The notes under the pieces: generated by a model
What the model was told of the DNA's origin: nothing
Database searches by the model: none
What the model saw: only the letters and a program-made list of their open reading frames with translations
Part shown: in pieces, positions 45,960-55,763 of the stretch
How positions within the stretch are numbered: the first letter of the stretch is position 1
Layout: every line of letters begins with the position of its first letter
Program-made: the position numbers and the translations under genes
Assembly (NCBI RefSeq): GCF_001045465.1
Contig: NZ_LFND01000003.1
Coordinates: 496,001 to 560,000 of the forward strand
DNA: 64,000 bases
DNA from: Chryseobacterium angstadtii
GTDB taxonomy: Bacteria > Bacteroidota > Bacteroidia > Flavobacteriales > Weeksellaceae
Reading direction: 5' to 3'

Positions 45960-45992
45960 ATAAGGCGCAAAGATTTTATCTCCGATAAAATT
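45960..45992 (+). repeat. Dispersed repeat, family B core, copy 2
   Basis: A 33-base match, one mismatch, to 33828-33860. The surrounding bases (45780-46085) contain several GCGCAAAG, CTTTGCGCC and TTTTGTGGTT words of the same family. The whole spacer 45185-46143 has no gene. Confidence 0.6.
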
Positions 45993-46143
45993 TTATACTG
46001 GCTAATACATAATCTTAAGTGAACTTCTGTTTTCAAAGTATTTAAACTTAAATAGCTTAGTTTAAAAAACTTTTGTGCCTTTTGTGGTTTAATAAAAAAA
46101 ACAAACCATTTTTTGAGAAATTCACAGTCTGAATCTTTTAAGG

Positions 46144-46172
46144 TTGAAAGAAAGATGATTTACTTATATTTG
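46144..46172 (+). promoter_or_regulatory. Promoter of the deacetylase-symporter operon
   Basis: TTG at 46144-46146, 18 bases, TATATTTG at 46165-46172: a full match to the Bacteroidota consensus. The leader would be only about 13 bases. Confidence 0.7.
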
Positions 46173-46191
46173 CTCTGCAAAGTAAAATTAA

Positions 46192-48696
46192 ATGTTCAAA
46201 AAAGTAAGCACTGTATTTATTCTTGGATTTTATACGGTTTTTTGTTCGGCCCAACAGATTCGGCCCTCCAAATCATCTGAAATTTACCGTGAACTCAAAA
46301 CACTTCAACATCTCCCTAAAGTTCTATATCTTGCGGCTCATCCCGATGATGAAAATACAGGATTGCTTTCCTGGTTAATCAACGATCAGAATGTAGAAAC
46401 GGGCTATCTGTCTTTAACCAGAGGTGATGGTGGTCAGAATTTATTAGGCACAGAGCAGGGTGCTGCATTGGGTTTAATCAGAACGCATGAGCTTTTAGAG
46501 GCAAGAAAATTAGACGGCGCCCAGCAGTTTTTTACCCGGGCGATTGATTTCGGATTTTCTAAAAATACAACCGATACTTTTAAACAATGGAATGCAGACA
46601 GCATTACAGCGGATGTAGTTTGGGTAATCCGTCAATTCCGTCCGGATGTTATCATTTGTCGTTTTCCTCCTACTGCTGCGGCAGGCCACGGACAACATGC
46701 GGCTTCGGCTGTAGTGGCAGAAAAAGCTTTTAAGCTGGCAGGCGATAAAACCGCTTTCCCGGATCAACTGAAATATGTGAATGTATGGCAGCCAAAACGC
46801 GTATTGTGGAATACGTTCCGCTTTGGTGGGGTTAATACGACAGCCGAAAATCAACTGAAAGTTACCGTTGGGCAATATGATGCGCAATTGGGAATGGGCT
46901 ACGGTGAATTGGCAGGACTAAGCAGAAGTTTACATAAAAGCCAGGGTGCGGGAACACAGTCTGTGGCCGGTATCCGAACTGAATATTTTGCCCACGTTAT
47001 TGGCGAACCTGCAAAAACAACACTTTTTGATGGAGTAGCTAAAACCTGGACTTCACAAGGAAATGCAGATATTGACCAATCATTGGATAAAATTATTTCC
47101 ACTTTCAATTTCAATCATCCTGATCTTAGCTTGCCAGCTTTGTTTGCTTTACGAAAAAAGGTCATGGCATTAAAAGATACAGATCTTAAAAAGGATAAAA
47201 TTAAATCTCTTGACAACATTATTTTAAGCTGTGCCGGATTTATGGGCGAGATGGTTACCAATCAGGCTGAGGCGGTTGCCGGGGATCATTACAATTTCAG
47301 GTTAAATTTGATTTCAAGAGCTTCGAACCCTGTCGTTTTAGAAGATGTAAAATGGTTAAATCAGCAAGAAAGCTTCAACAGAAAACTATCAAAAGATTCT
47401 TTAATTACCATTCAGCATGACATTCAGATTCCTGCGGATGCGGCACTCACAGAACCTTACTGGTTAGCAAAACCAGCCACGAACGCGGCGACTTTCTCTG
47501 TTCCGAATGATACTTTAATCGGTTTGCCAGAGGCAGAATCACCACTCAATGTTTTACTGAGTTTAAAAATAGGTTCGGAAAAGTTTCAGGTTAAACTTCC
47601 TTTATCTTTCAAGAAATTAGATCCGGTGCGTGGTGATGTGGTAGAGCCCTTGCGGATTGTTCCTGCATTGGAACTGAAATTTGCACAACCCCTTTATTTA
47701 GTCAAAGAAAATGAAGATCTACATCTGAGCTTAAATGGTAAGGTTAATTCCAATAAAAAATTCAGTAATGGTAAACTCAACCTGATGTATAACGGAGAAC
47801 AGTTAGGCGGTGCTGATTTAAATTCTATAAATGGGAAAGATTTTACCGTTGATTATGTGATTCCAAAAACGAAGCTTGCCTCAATACATTCATCTCGTTT
47901 GCAATTGGATGCTAATTTTGTTGCAGACGGAGTCACTTATAATAAGAAACAAGTATTAATCCAGTATCCGCATTTACCCTCCTTACAATATTTTACGCCT
48001 GCCACTGCAACCGTAATGAAAGGCGATATTCAGGCGGAGGTTAAAAAAGTGGGGTACATAGAAGGTGCGGGCGATTTCATTCCTGAGTTTCTACGCATGG
48101 CAGGTATTCAGGTAGATGTATTGAAAGACGGAGATTTCTCTGGAAACATAGATGAATCCGGCGGAAACGGCAGTCAAAACAAGCTGTTGCAGTATGATGC
48201 CATCGTACTTGGGGTTCGTGCCAATAACACAGAGAAAAAGCTGGGCCGCTGGATGCCTTTTTTATGGTCTTATGCAAAAGCCGGAGGGAATCTGGTGATG
48301 CAGTATAACACCAACCAGGATACAACCGTTGACCAATTGGGTATGTACAATTTCAGTATTGCTAATAAACGGGTTACTGAAGAAAATGCCGCGGTTAAGT
48401 TTTTAAATCCCAATCATAAACTACTGAACTTTCCGAACAAAATTACTGCGGATGATTTTAAAGGCTGGGTACAGGAGCGTGGCGCTTATTTCCCTTCTCA
48501 ATGGGATGCCGCGTATGAACCGCTTTTTGAAATGCACGATACGGATGAAGAACCGCTGAAGGGTTCAACTTTATATGCAAAATACGGGAAGGGTAATTTT
48601 ATTTATACGCCATTGGCATTTTTCAGACAACTGCCTGCGGGAAATGTGGGTGCGGCCCGTTTATTTTTTAACTTTATATCTGCACAGAAAAACTGA
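46192..48696 (+). CDS. Secreted PIG-L (LmbE-like) deacetylase
   Basis: This 834-aa protein has a signal peptide (MFKKVSTVFILGFYTVFCSAQ). The N-terminal domain has the zinc-binding AHPDDE motif (residues 49-54), LTRGDGGQN, RTHELLEARKLDGA and GHGQHAASA, as in N-acetylglucosaminyl deacetylases such as PIG-L/LmbE. The last ~250 residues look like a glutamine-amidotransferase-like fold (YDAIVLGVRANN, YAKAGGNLVMQYNTN). It is likely to act on a sugar conjugate in the periplasm. Its stop overlaps the next ATG (TGATG), and a symporter follows, so product uptake is plausible. Confidence 0.87.
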   Translation: MFKKVSTVFILGFYTVFCSAQQIRPSKSSEIYRELKTLQHLPKVLYLAAHPDDENTGLLSWLINDQNVETGYLSLTRGDGGQNLLGTEQGAALGLIRTHELLEARKLDGAQQFFTRAIDFGFSKNTTDTFKQWNADSITADVVWVIRQFRPDVIICRFPPTAAAGHGQHAASAVVAEKAFKLAGDKTAFPDQLKYVNVWQPKRVLWNTFRFGGVNTTAENQLKVTVGQYDAQLGMGYGELAGLSRSLHKSQGAGTQSVAGIRTEYFAHVIGEPAKTTLFDGVAKTWTSQGNADIDQSLDKIISTFNFNHPDLSLPALFALRKKVMALKDTDLKKDKIKSLDNIILSCAGFMGEMVTNQAEAVAGDHYNFRLNLISRASNPVVLEDVKWLNQQESFNRKLSKDSLITIQHDIQIPADAALTEPYWLAKPATNAATFSVPNDTLIGLPEAESPLNVLLSLKIGSEKFQVKLPLSFKKLDPVRGDVVEPLRIVPALELKFAQPLYLVKENEDLHLSLNGKVNSNKKFSNGKLNLMYNGEQLGGADLNSINGKDFTVDYVIPKTKLASIHSSRLQLDANFVADGVTYNKKQVLIQYPHLPSLQYFTPATATVMKGDIQAEVKKVGYIEGAGDFIPEFLRMAGIQVDVLKDGDFSGNIDESGGNGSQNKLLQYDAIVLGVRANNTEKKLGRWMPFLWSYAKAGGNLVMQYNTNQDTTVDQLGMYNFSIANKRVTEENAAVKFLNPNHKLLNFPNKITADDFKGWVQERGAYFPSQWDAAYEPLFEMHDTDEEPLKGSTLYAKYGKGNFIYTPLAFFRQLPAGNVGAARLFFNFISAQKN

Positions 48697-48800
48697 TGAA
48701 CAAGCAACTTAAAAATTGGAATATCTGGTACATACTATTAGCGGTTGCATTAGTATTGCAGATCGCATTTTATTATTGGTTTACTAAATTCTGGGCATGA
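48696..48800 (+). CDS. 34-aa single-pass membrane protein, candidate symporter partner
   Basis: ATG at 48696 overlaps the deacetylase stop in TGATG, and its own stop overlaps the symporter start in GCATGA (4 bases). The 34-aa product starts MNKQLKNWNIWYILLAVAL and continues as one hydrophobic helix ending YYWFTKFWA. Tight double overlap indicates a translated gene in a coupled operon. Several SSS symporters have small membrane partner proteins (for example the DUF4212, DUF485 and DUF997 types), but this one is shorter and I see no match to those, so its role is inferred. Confidence 0.75.
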   Translation: MNKQLKNWNIWYILLAVALVLQIAFYYWFTKFWA

Positions 48801-50488
48801 GTACTATAGATTGGACAGTTCTTATTTTTACATTGGTTGCAGTGGTAGTTTACGGCGTATTCATCGGTCGTGGCCAAAAAAGCAACGAATCCTACCTGAA
48901 AGCAGATAATAAAATGCCCTGGTACATTGTGTTGATAGGGATTATGGCTACGCAGGCAAGTGCTATTACATTTCTTTCTGCACCGGGCCAGGCTTATACA
49001 GACGGGATGCGTTTCGTGCAGTATTACTTTGGTCTGCCTTTGGCGATGATTGTGATCTGTATCACTTTCATCCCGATTTTTCAGCGCTTAAATGTTTATA
49101 CTGCTTATGAATATTTAGAAAACCGTTTCGATAAAAAAACAAGGGTACTCACTTCACTGCTTTTTCTTTTTTCCAGAGGTTTATCAACGGGAATCAGCAT
49201 TTACGCGCCGAGTATCATCTTATCAAGCGTTTTAAACTGGAATATTTATTTAACGAATGTTTTGACAGGTGGTATTCTGATGATTTACACCTATGTTGGC
49301 GGAGCAAAGGCAATCGCTCACACCCAAAAATTACAGTTTCTCATTATTCTGGGAACCATGGCTTTTGCGGGTTATTTGCTTATTCAGAATATGCCGAATG
49401 GAATTGGTTTTAAGGATGCGCTGTATCTGGCAGGAAAATCCGGAAAGCTCAATGTAATCACCACAGAATTCGATTGGAAAGATAAATACAATATCTGGAG
49501 TGGCTTAATTGGCGGTTTTTTTCTGGCGCTTTCTTACTTCGGTACAGACCAGAGTCAGGTCGGGAGGTATATTACGGCGAAAGACAATACCAATGCAAAA
49601 ATGGGCTTGCTATTGAACGGGTTGGTTAAAATTCCGATGCAATTTGCGATTCTCCTGATCGGTGCTTTACTTTTCGCATTCTTTTCTTTGAAACCGGCTC
49701 CGATTTATTTTAATGAACGCTCTTATCAACATTTAAAGGAAGCAAAACCTGAACAGGCTGCGGTTTTTGAAAAGGAACATCAGGATTTACAAATAAAATT
49801 TAATGCGGAATCGAAAGAAATTTTAAAGCTGAAAGAAAACAATTCTCCTCAACTCACAAAAACGATTCAGAATTTTAAAAACACACAAACCCAGGTAAAA
49901 GCACTTCACGGCAGGGTAGAGGAAGCGATCAATCAATCAAACTATAATGCAGAAAAAACGGATACAAATTACATTTTTCTGTATTTCGTAAAAAATACCT
50001 TACCGGTAGGAATGATCGGTTTACTGTTTGCTGTTATTTTTCTGGCCAGCTGGGGTTCCATTTCGGCAGCACTGAATTCTCTTGCCTCCTCCTCATTAAA
50101 AGATATTCATTTAATATTCAAAAAAGAAATTCCTGATGAGAAAACGGAATTGAAGTATAGCCGCTTACACACTTTGGCCTGGGGGATTTTCTCAATCGGG
50201 GTTGCTATGTTTGCCACCCAAATGGGCTCTCTTATTGAAGCGGTGAATGTATTGGGTTCTCTTTTCTATGGTCCGATACTGGGGATTTTTCTGGTTGCAT
50301 TTTACTATAAAAAAATTGACGGCCCGAATGTATTTATTGCGGCCATTTTATCTGAAATTACGGTGATTGCCATTTATCAGTTCGATATTGTTTCTTTTCT
50401 TTGGCTCAACGTAATCGGGGCTGCGGCAGTCATTATATTTTCTGCAATCGGGTTAGTGTTTTATAAGCGGAAAGCAGTAAATTCGTAA
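48797..50488 (+). CDS. Sodium:solute symporter, SSS family
   Basis: This 563-aa protein has about 13 membrane segments. SSS landmarks include MPWYIVLIGIMATQASAITFLSAPGQAY cut at residues ~41-68 (helix 1-2), the TAYEYLENRF segment, FFLALSYFGTDQSQVGRY, and the later SWGSISAALNSLASSS stretch. A hydrophilic insertion (residues ~305-385, rich in K, E and Q) sits between two helices and looks like a coiled coil. It probably imports a sugar or amino acid-like solute with sodium, perhaps a product of the deacetylase. Translation is coupled to the 34-aa gene. Confidence 0.9.
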   Translation: MSTIDWTVLIFTLVAVVVYGVFIGRGQKSNESYLKADNKMPWYIVLIGIMATQASAITFLSAPGQAYTDGMRFVQYYFGLPLAMIVICITFIPIFQRLNVYTAYEYLENRFDKKTRVLTSLLFLFSRGLSTGISIYAPSIILSSVLNWNIYLTNVLTGGILMIYTYVGGAKAIAHTQKLQFLIILGTMAFAGYLLIQNMPNGIGFKDALYLAGKSGKLNVITTEFDWKDKYNIWSGLIGGFFLALSYFGTDQSQVGRYITAKDNTNAKMGLLLNGLVKIPMQFAILLIGALLFAFFSLKPAPIYFNERSYQHLKEAKPEQAAVFEKEHQDLQIKFNAESKEILKLKENNSPQLTKTIQNFKNTQTQVKALHGRVEEAINQSNYNAEKTDTNYIFLYFVKNTLPVGMIGLLFAVIFLASWGSISAALNSLASSSLKDIHLIFKKEIPDEKTELKYSRLHTLAWGIFSIGVAMFATQMGSLIEAVNVLGSLFYGPILGIFLVAFYYKKIDGPNVFIAAILSEITVIAIYQFDIVSFLWLNVIGAAAVIIFSAIGLVFYKRKAVNS

Positions 50489-50523
50489 ACAAATAAATAA
50501 AAAAACCAACAAACAAAAATATT

Positions 50524-51042
50524 ATGAAAAACATCATTAAATCTGCTACCGTTATTATGGCTGCAATGACGATTTCAGTGAATGCCTTTGCACAGGACAC
50601 TAAAAAGCCGGCCAGCCCTCCGGCTACGGCAACGGGAAAAATTAAAGATGCAACCATTACCATTGCCTATAGCAGTCCTTCTGTTAAAGGCCGTACCATC
50701 TGGGGTGGTCTGGAAGCTTATGATAAAGTTTGGCGCGCGGGAGCCAATGAAGCAACCACTTTTGAAACGGATAAAAATATTACCGTTCAGGGTAAACCGC
50801 TGCCTGCAGGTAAATACAGCTTTTTCTTAATCCCTAAAGAAAGCGGAACGTGGACTGCGATTTTTAACAAAGAACCAAAACAGTGGGGTGCTTATAAATA
50901 CGAACAAGCTAAAGATGCTTTACGTGTCGATGTAAAAACAAAAGCATTACCGGCAACACAGGAAGCTTTGGTTTATAAAGTAAACAGTAATGGATTTACA
51001 ATGGATTGGGACAAAATCTCAGTTCCTGTAGAGATCAAATAA
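50524..51042 (+). CDS. DUF2911 family secreted protein
   Basis: A 172-aa protein with a signal peptide ([24 protein letters not shown]). The mature part carries the DUF2911 pattern: [53 protein letters not shown] and QWGAYKY. The role of DUF2911 is not known. It lies 35 bases after the symporter and before a terminator, so it is likely the last gene of the operon. Confidence 0.85.
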   Translation: MKNIIKSATVIMAAMTISVNAFAQDTKKPASPPATATGKIKDATITIAYSSPSVKGRTIWGGLEAYDKVWRAGANEATTFETDKNITVQGKPLPAGKYSFFLIPKESGTWTAIFNKEPKQWGAYKYEQAKDALRVDVKTKALPATQEALVYKVNSNGFTMDWDKISVPVEIK

Positions 51043-51060
51043 ATTTAAATATAAGAAATT

Positions 51061-51088
51061 AAAATCCCGGTTAATCCGGGATTTTTTG
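51061..51088. terminator. Terminator between convergent genes
   Basis: AAAATCCCGG (51061-51070) pairs with CCGGGATTTT (51076-51085), 5-base loop, followed by T-rich sequence. It can serve both the DUF2911 gene and the convergent 51112 gene. Confidence 0.85.
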
Positions 51089-51111
51089 TGTGGAGTTTTG
51101 ATTTAAAGATT

Positions 51112-52587
51112 TTACTTTCCTGTTTCTTTCTCAATTTTCAAAAGCATTTCTTTGGCATTTGTATTTTCAGGATTGAGTTCCAGCGATTTCCGGTAATTTT
51201 GCTCAGAAAGCGCATATTCTTTATTGTTAAAATAGGCTTCTGCTAAACTATCGTAAGGATTTCCAGAGTTGGGAAATTCAGAAACATACAATTGAAACAG
51301 TTTGATGGATGAAATGATGTTTCCGCTTCTCATCAATTTGTAGCCTAGATTATTCAATTCAGATTCATCGGAAAAGTTGAAAGAATCAGACTTGTTTTTC
51401 TTCAATTCTTTGTAATAAGCAATTCCGGAATCGATGTTTTCAAAACATTTTTTCTCGATTTCTCTTCCGATTAATTTCTGTCCAAACGGTTTCAAATCGT
51501 CTATCAGATTTTGGACGGCACTGTATAAATTCCCATACGTATTTTCTCCAGCTTGATTGGTAATCACAGAAATCCCGATGTTGTAATCCGGGAAAACCCA
51601 AAACAGATTCTGTGTTCCAAAAGCGCCACCGTGTTTTCTTGCATTTCGCCCGTTGTGATTGATCGTAACTTCATCCCAGAAATAGGCGTTCCAGTAGTTT
51701 TTATTATGAAGTAAATCTCTTTGTGATTCCTGAACCAGCTGATTTTTTTTATCCAGTTCAAATTTCAAAAATGTGGTGAGATCTGCCAGAGTTGATTTCA
51801 TATAACCCGCAGCTCCCCAAAGCGAGTAGGGTAAAAGCGGCATCAAACCCCCGTTTCCGTCATAACCCTTTGCAACCGTTTCATTTTGATTGATATGAAG
51901 TCTTGTGTGAGTTAATTGTAAAGGAATCAGCATATTTTCTTTCAATAATGTCTCAAAACTTTTTCCATAAACATTTTCAAGAATATGCGCTGTCAGCTGT
52001 AAAGTTCCGTTATTATAATTATAGACTGTCCCCGGCATAGTCTCTACCTTAATTGATTTCAGATCTTTGAAAAACTGCTCTTTCGTATAAGATTTTTCCA
52101 ATTTTTCAACTTTGAAAGCAGTGCTGTCATTCCGTACTTTCAACAATTCACTTCTGTCCGGTAAATCTTTGTTGAACCCGGATTTCAATGAAACCAAATC
52201 TTTAATCGTTACAGGCGTTCCGTTAAACTGAAGATTCGGATAAGAACCTGTCATGTATTTTCGGATGTCATCATCCAGATTGATCTTTCCGTCCAAAACA
52301 GCCTTTGCCATCAATGTTCCGGTAAATAATTTGGTAATGGAAGCAATTTCAAATAGGGTAGAATTATTGGCTTTATTTCCTTTTCCTTTGTCCATTTCAC
52401 CGTAATGTCTGGTATAAGTTTTTCCGTCTTTCACGATTCCGATAGAGAAAGAATTCGCCTTTGTTGCTTTTAAAAATAGTTCTGCCTGAGAATCCATTGA
52501 AGCAAAAATTTGTTTTTCAGTTATGGTTTTTTGAGCAAAAACAAAAAATCCGGATAGGAGTAGGGTGATGGAAAGTAGTTTTTTCAT
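51112..52587 (-). CDS. Serine hydrolase (beta-lactamase family) with C-terminal TPR
   Basis: A 491-aa secreted protein (signal MKKLLSITLLLSGFFVFAQ). The SxxK motif is S83-I-T-K86 (IASITKLF); the YxN motif is YNYNNGTLQL, and the third motif region is RKHGGAFG. The last ~75 residues are a TPR-like helical repeat (YDSLAEAYFNNKEYALSEQNYRKSLELNPENTNAKE) that may bind partners. The TPR tail is nearly identical, in DNA as well, to that of the next two genes. The catalytic part is close to the 38374 enzyme. Confidence 0.85.
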   Translation of the reverse strand: MKKLLSITLLLSGFFVFAQKTITEKQIFASMDSQAELFLKATKANSFSIGIVKDGKTYTRHYGEMDKGKGNKANNSTLFEIASITKLFTGTLMAKAVLDGKINLDDDIRKYMTGSYPNLQFNGTPVTIKDLVSLKSGFNKDLPDRSELLKVRNDSTAFKVEKLEKSYTKEQFFKDLKSIKVETMPGTVYNYNNGTLQLTAHILENVYGKSFETLLKENMLIPLQLTHTRLHINQNETVAKGYDGNGGLMPLLPYSLWGAAGYMKSTLADLTTFLKFELDKKNQLVQESQRDLLHNKNYWNAYFWDEVTINHNGRNARKHGGAFGTQNLFWVFPDYNIGISVITNQAGENTYGNLYSAVQNLIDDLKPFGQKLIGREIEKKCFENIDSGIAYYKELKKNKSDSFNFSDESELNNLGYKLMRSGNIISSIKLFQLYVSEFPNSGNPYDSLAEAYFNNKEYALSEQNYRKSLELNPENTNAKEMLLKIEKETGK

Positions 52588-52653
52588 TTTGGAATAATTG
52601 ATTTTTAATTAATAAGACAACTCAGGAAAGTATGTATTACATTAAGAATCGTA

Positions 52654-54075
52654 TTACTTCCCAATTTCCTTTTCAATTTTCAAAAGCATTTCTTTAGCAT
52701 TTGTGTTTTCAGGATTTAGCTCAAGAGACTTTTCATAGTTGTTTTTTGATAGCTCGAATTGTTTATTATTAAAATAACCTTCTGCCAAACTATCAAATGC
52801 ATTGAATGATTTTGGATGTTCTTTTACATTCAATTCAAATACTTTAATTGCTTCACTTAATTTGTCGCTGCTCATTAATGTATATGCTGTCATAAGCAAC
52901 GCATCTTCAAAGTTTAATGTGGGATTTTTACTTTTTAATGTGTAATAAGTTTGTATAGCTTTTGTATGATCATTTTTGAAAAAAGCATTTGTAACTTCTT
53001 CTTCTGCCCACGATTTTTTGTCAACCAATTTTTCATCAACTATTCCGGCAATATGGTCAATGACTTTTTCTTCAATATGAAAATATTTGTAACCGTTTGA
53101 AAGAAAAATAATTGTGAGATCTTCTTTTGTAAATTTTCTGAAGGCAGTCATATAACCGCCGCTAAAACCTAATGAACTGATGTTATTTGTAGAATATTCG
53201 CTCCAGCCGTGAAGGAATTTATCTTTTTTATTTTTAAAATTGAATGCTTTCCACATCAACGTTTTTGTGGTTTCGTTTAAAAGTTTGTTTTTATCTAATC
53301 TTTCGTTCCAGGCAATAAATTCTTTGAGAGTTAAATTCAATCCGCTTCCTGAATTATGAATTTTACCGTGGTCTGCATTAAATCTTTCGTACTTTTTATT
53401 TTTAAAATTATAAACGTGATGAACCACTCTATTAGGAACAGATTCTGAAGAATTTGCTGAAAAAATCACCCCTTTTTTCACATCAGGAAACTGATTTTTC
53501 AATACGTAACCTTCAAATGAAGAACCTGTTATTTTCTCAATAATTTTTGTGAGCAGACAATAATTGGTTTGGTTATAACTGTAATGGTCTCCGGCTTCAA
53601 ATTCTATTGGTTTTTTGTATAATCTTACCCATTTTTCGTTCTCATCTAAAGAATATGGAATATCTTCGAACTTTACAATATCCGGTAAACCAGAAGAATG
53701 GGTTACTAAATTTCTGATTTTGATTTCCTGCCATTCTCTCGGAAGATGATCCAAATATGTAGAAATTTTATCATCTAATGACAGTTTATTTTTCTCAATT
53801 AACTGAAAAACAGCAACTGTTGTAATTAATTTGGTTGTGGAATATAATCTAAAAATGCTGTTTTCATCTACATCTGTATTGTCCTGTATCGAGCTTTTGC
53901 CAAAATATTTTTCGTAGATAACTTTCCCATTTTTTATAACAGCAACGGCTGAACCTGGAATTTGATTGACTCCAATCGTTTCCTTTAAATAATTGTCTAA
54001 TTTTTCTTTATCAATTTTTTGTGAAAAAGTATGCATTGATAATAGGAAGGAAAAGATGAATGATAGTTTTTTCAT
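52654..54075 (-). CDS. Serine hydrolase paralog with C-terminal TPR and altered motifs
   Basis: A 473-aa secreted protein (signal MKKLSFIFSFLLSMHTFSQ). SxxK is S79-T-T-K82 (YSTTKLI). The second motif reads HYSYNQTNYCLL, so the usual YxN is replaced by Y-N-Q, and the third motif region is FSGGYM without a histidine. The TPR tail matches those of its neighbours. The spacers on both sides share TAATTAATAAGACAA, so the array arose by tandem duplication. Activity may differ from its paralogs. Confidence 0.8.
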   Translation of the reverse strand: MKKLSFIFSFLLSMHTFSQKIDKEKLDNYLKETIGVNQIPGSAVAVIKNGKVIYEKYFGKSSIQDNTDVDENSIFRLYSTTKLITTVAVFQLIEKNKLSLDDKISTYLDHLPREWQEIKIRNLVTHSSGLPDIVKFEDIPYSLDENEKWVRLYKKPIEFEAGDHYSYNQTNYCLLTKIIEKITGSSFEGYVLKNQFPDVKKGVIFSANSSESVPNRVVHHVYNFKNKKYERFNADHGKIHNSGSGLNLTLKEFIAWNERLDKNKLLNETTKTLMWKAFNFKNKKDKFLHGWSEYSTNNISSLGFSGGYMTAFRKFTKEDLTIIFLSNGYKYFHIEEKVIDHIAGIVDEKLVDKKSWAEEEVTNAFFKNDHTKAIQTYYTLKSKNPTLNFEDALLMTAYTLMSSDKLSEAIKVFELNVKEHPKSFNAFDSLAEGYFNNKQFELSKNNYEKSLELNPENTNAKEMLLKIEKEIGK

Positions 54076-54141
54076 TTAGATGTTATTAGTTTCTAATTAA
54101 TAAGACAATTCAGAGAAGTGTTTGTTACAATTAAGAATATA

Positions 54142-55638
54142 TTACTTCCCAATTTCCTTTTCAATTTTCAAAAGCACTTGTTTTCCATTTTTGTTTTCAG
54201 GATTGAGCTCAACCGATTTTTGATATATTTTTATTGCTTCTTCTTTTTTACCACATTGATGCAAAGCTTCGCCATAACTGTCAAAAACATTCCAACTCTT
54301 TGGAAAAATTAAACTTGCTGAATCGAATATCTGTAAAGCATGATCACACTTTTGAAGTCGAAGAAACTGATACCCCAATCTGTTAAAATCTCTTTCCGAA
54401 GCTTCATAACTGCTCGGATTTTTTAAATATTCCTGAATCAGCTGATTGGCTTTTTCCTTATTTTCGTTTTCAACTAAACTTCCATAGATTCTAGAAAGGT
54501 TTTGAGCAGGAATTGTATACGGTTTATCGTTTATTAAATTTAAAACAGCATTAGAAATAGGATAAACAGGCAAGTTTCCCGAACTAGAAAGTAAAATTAC
54601 ACTTTGATTTTTAGTGATATTATACAACAAAATGCTGGTCAATCCGGTAATATTTCCATCGTGCAAAACTATTTTCCCCTCGCTTTCATCCGTGTACATG
54701 GCCCAACCTAAACCATAACTCATTTCTTTTCCCTCAATGGTATAAGACACCGTTTTTCCATTATTTAGTTTGGTTGCCGTCAAAGCTTCTTCTAACTCTT
54801 TTTTACCTAAAATCTGATCATTGAATAAGGCCTTTTGATATTTTTGTAAATCTAAAGCGGTGCTTACAATGCCGCCATTTCCATAAAAATTACTTTTTTC
54901 TACGATTAGAAAAGTCTCTTTTACAGCTTTTGTATTCACCAATTCCGTTGAATAAAGATGGGGATACGTATATAATTCTACCTGATTGGATGATTTAATT
55001 TTCTTGTCCAACGGAACAAATGAATTTTTCATTTTTGCAGGTTTGAAGATATTTTGCTCCAAATAATTGGCATAACTGATTCCGGAAACTTTTTCAATAA
55101 TCAAGGCAGCAAGGCAAAAATTAAGATTGTTGTATTCCCATTTGCTTCCGGACGGAAATGAAAGGGATGTTTTGAAACGGATAAACGTCGGAATAATGTC
55201 CTGATTCGAAATGATTTTTTCGGGTTGTTCTTTGATGATCGCATCAAACAAATTATATTCTTGCGCTATTCCGGAAGTGTTGTTCAGTAGCTGTTTGATG
55301 GTGATATTAGGATAAGGAAAATCGGGCAGGTACTTTTGAACGGGCTCGTTAATATTCAGTTTTCCTCTCTGTTGAAGCTGCAGAATTGCTGTTGACGTAA
55401 ATGTTTTTGTGACAGAAGCAATCGGAAATTGAGATAAGTCGGTGATTTTCTCTTTCTTTTCGAGATTAGAAAATCCATAATTATTAGATAAAATAGTCTT
55501 TCCTGATTTTGAAATGGCAACGCTTCCATTAAAAAGATTTTTATGAGAAAGTGTGGTGAAAAAATTATTTAATTCTTGGGCAAAAAGCGTATTTGTAAAT
55601 AAGCCAGTTAGTAATAGTAAGAAAAATCCGTTCTTCAT
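54142..55638 (-). CDS. Serine hydrolase paralog with C-terminal TPR
   Basis: A 498-aa secreted protein (signal MKNGFFLLLLTGLFTNTLFAQ). SxxK is S75-V-T-K78 (IASVTKTF), YxN is WEYNNLNFCL, and the third motif is LHDGNITG (HxG). The end (FDSYGEALHQCGKKEEAIKIYQKS) is TPR-like and closes with LNPENKNGKQVLLKIEKEIGK, related to the tails of the other two. It is first after the AraC regulator gene. Confidence 0.85.
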   Translation of the reverse strand: MKNGFFLLLLTGLFTNTLFAQELNNFFTTLSHKNLFNGSVAISKSGKTILSNNYGFSNLEKKEKITDLSQFPIASVTKTFTSTAILQLQQRGKLNINEPVQKYLPDFPYPNITIKQLLNNTSGIAQEYNLFDAIIKEQPEKIISNQDIIPTFIRFKTSLSFPSGSKWEYNNLNFCLAALIIEKVSGISYANYLEQNIFKPAKMKNSFVPLDKKIKSSNQVELYTYPHLYSTELVNTKAVKETFLIVEKSNFYGNGGIVSTALDLQKYQKALFNDQILGKKELEEALTATKLNNGKTVSYTIEGKEMSYGLGWAMYTDESEGKIVLHDGNITGLTSILLYNITKNQSVILLSSSGNLPVYPISNAVLNLINDKPYTIPAQNLSRIYGSLVENENKEKANQLIQEYLKNPSSYEASERDFNRLGYQFLRLQKCDHALQIFDSASLIFPKSWNVFDSYGEALHQCGKKEEAIKIYQKSVELNPENKNGKQVLLKIEKEIGK

Positions 55639-55763
55639 TTTTAATTAATTTTTCAGAAATAGAATTTGATTGATGGTCTAAAACTTTCTGCAAAAATGCT
55701 TTAAAACGCTTCAGTACACGACCGATTAAAAAAAGTCGAACGCATTTCTTAGAAAAAAATGGG

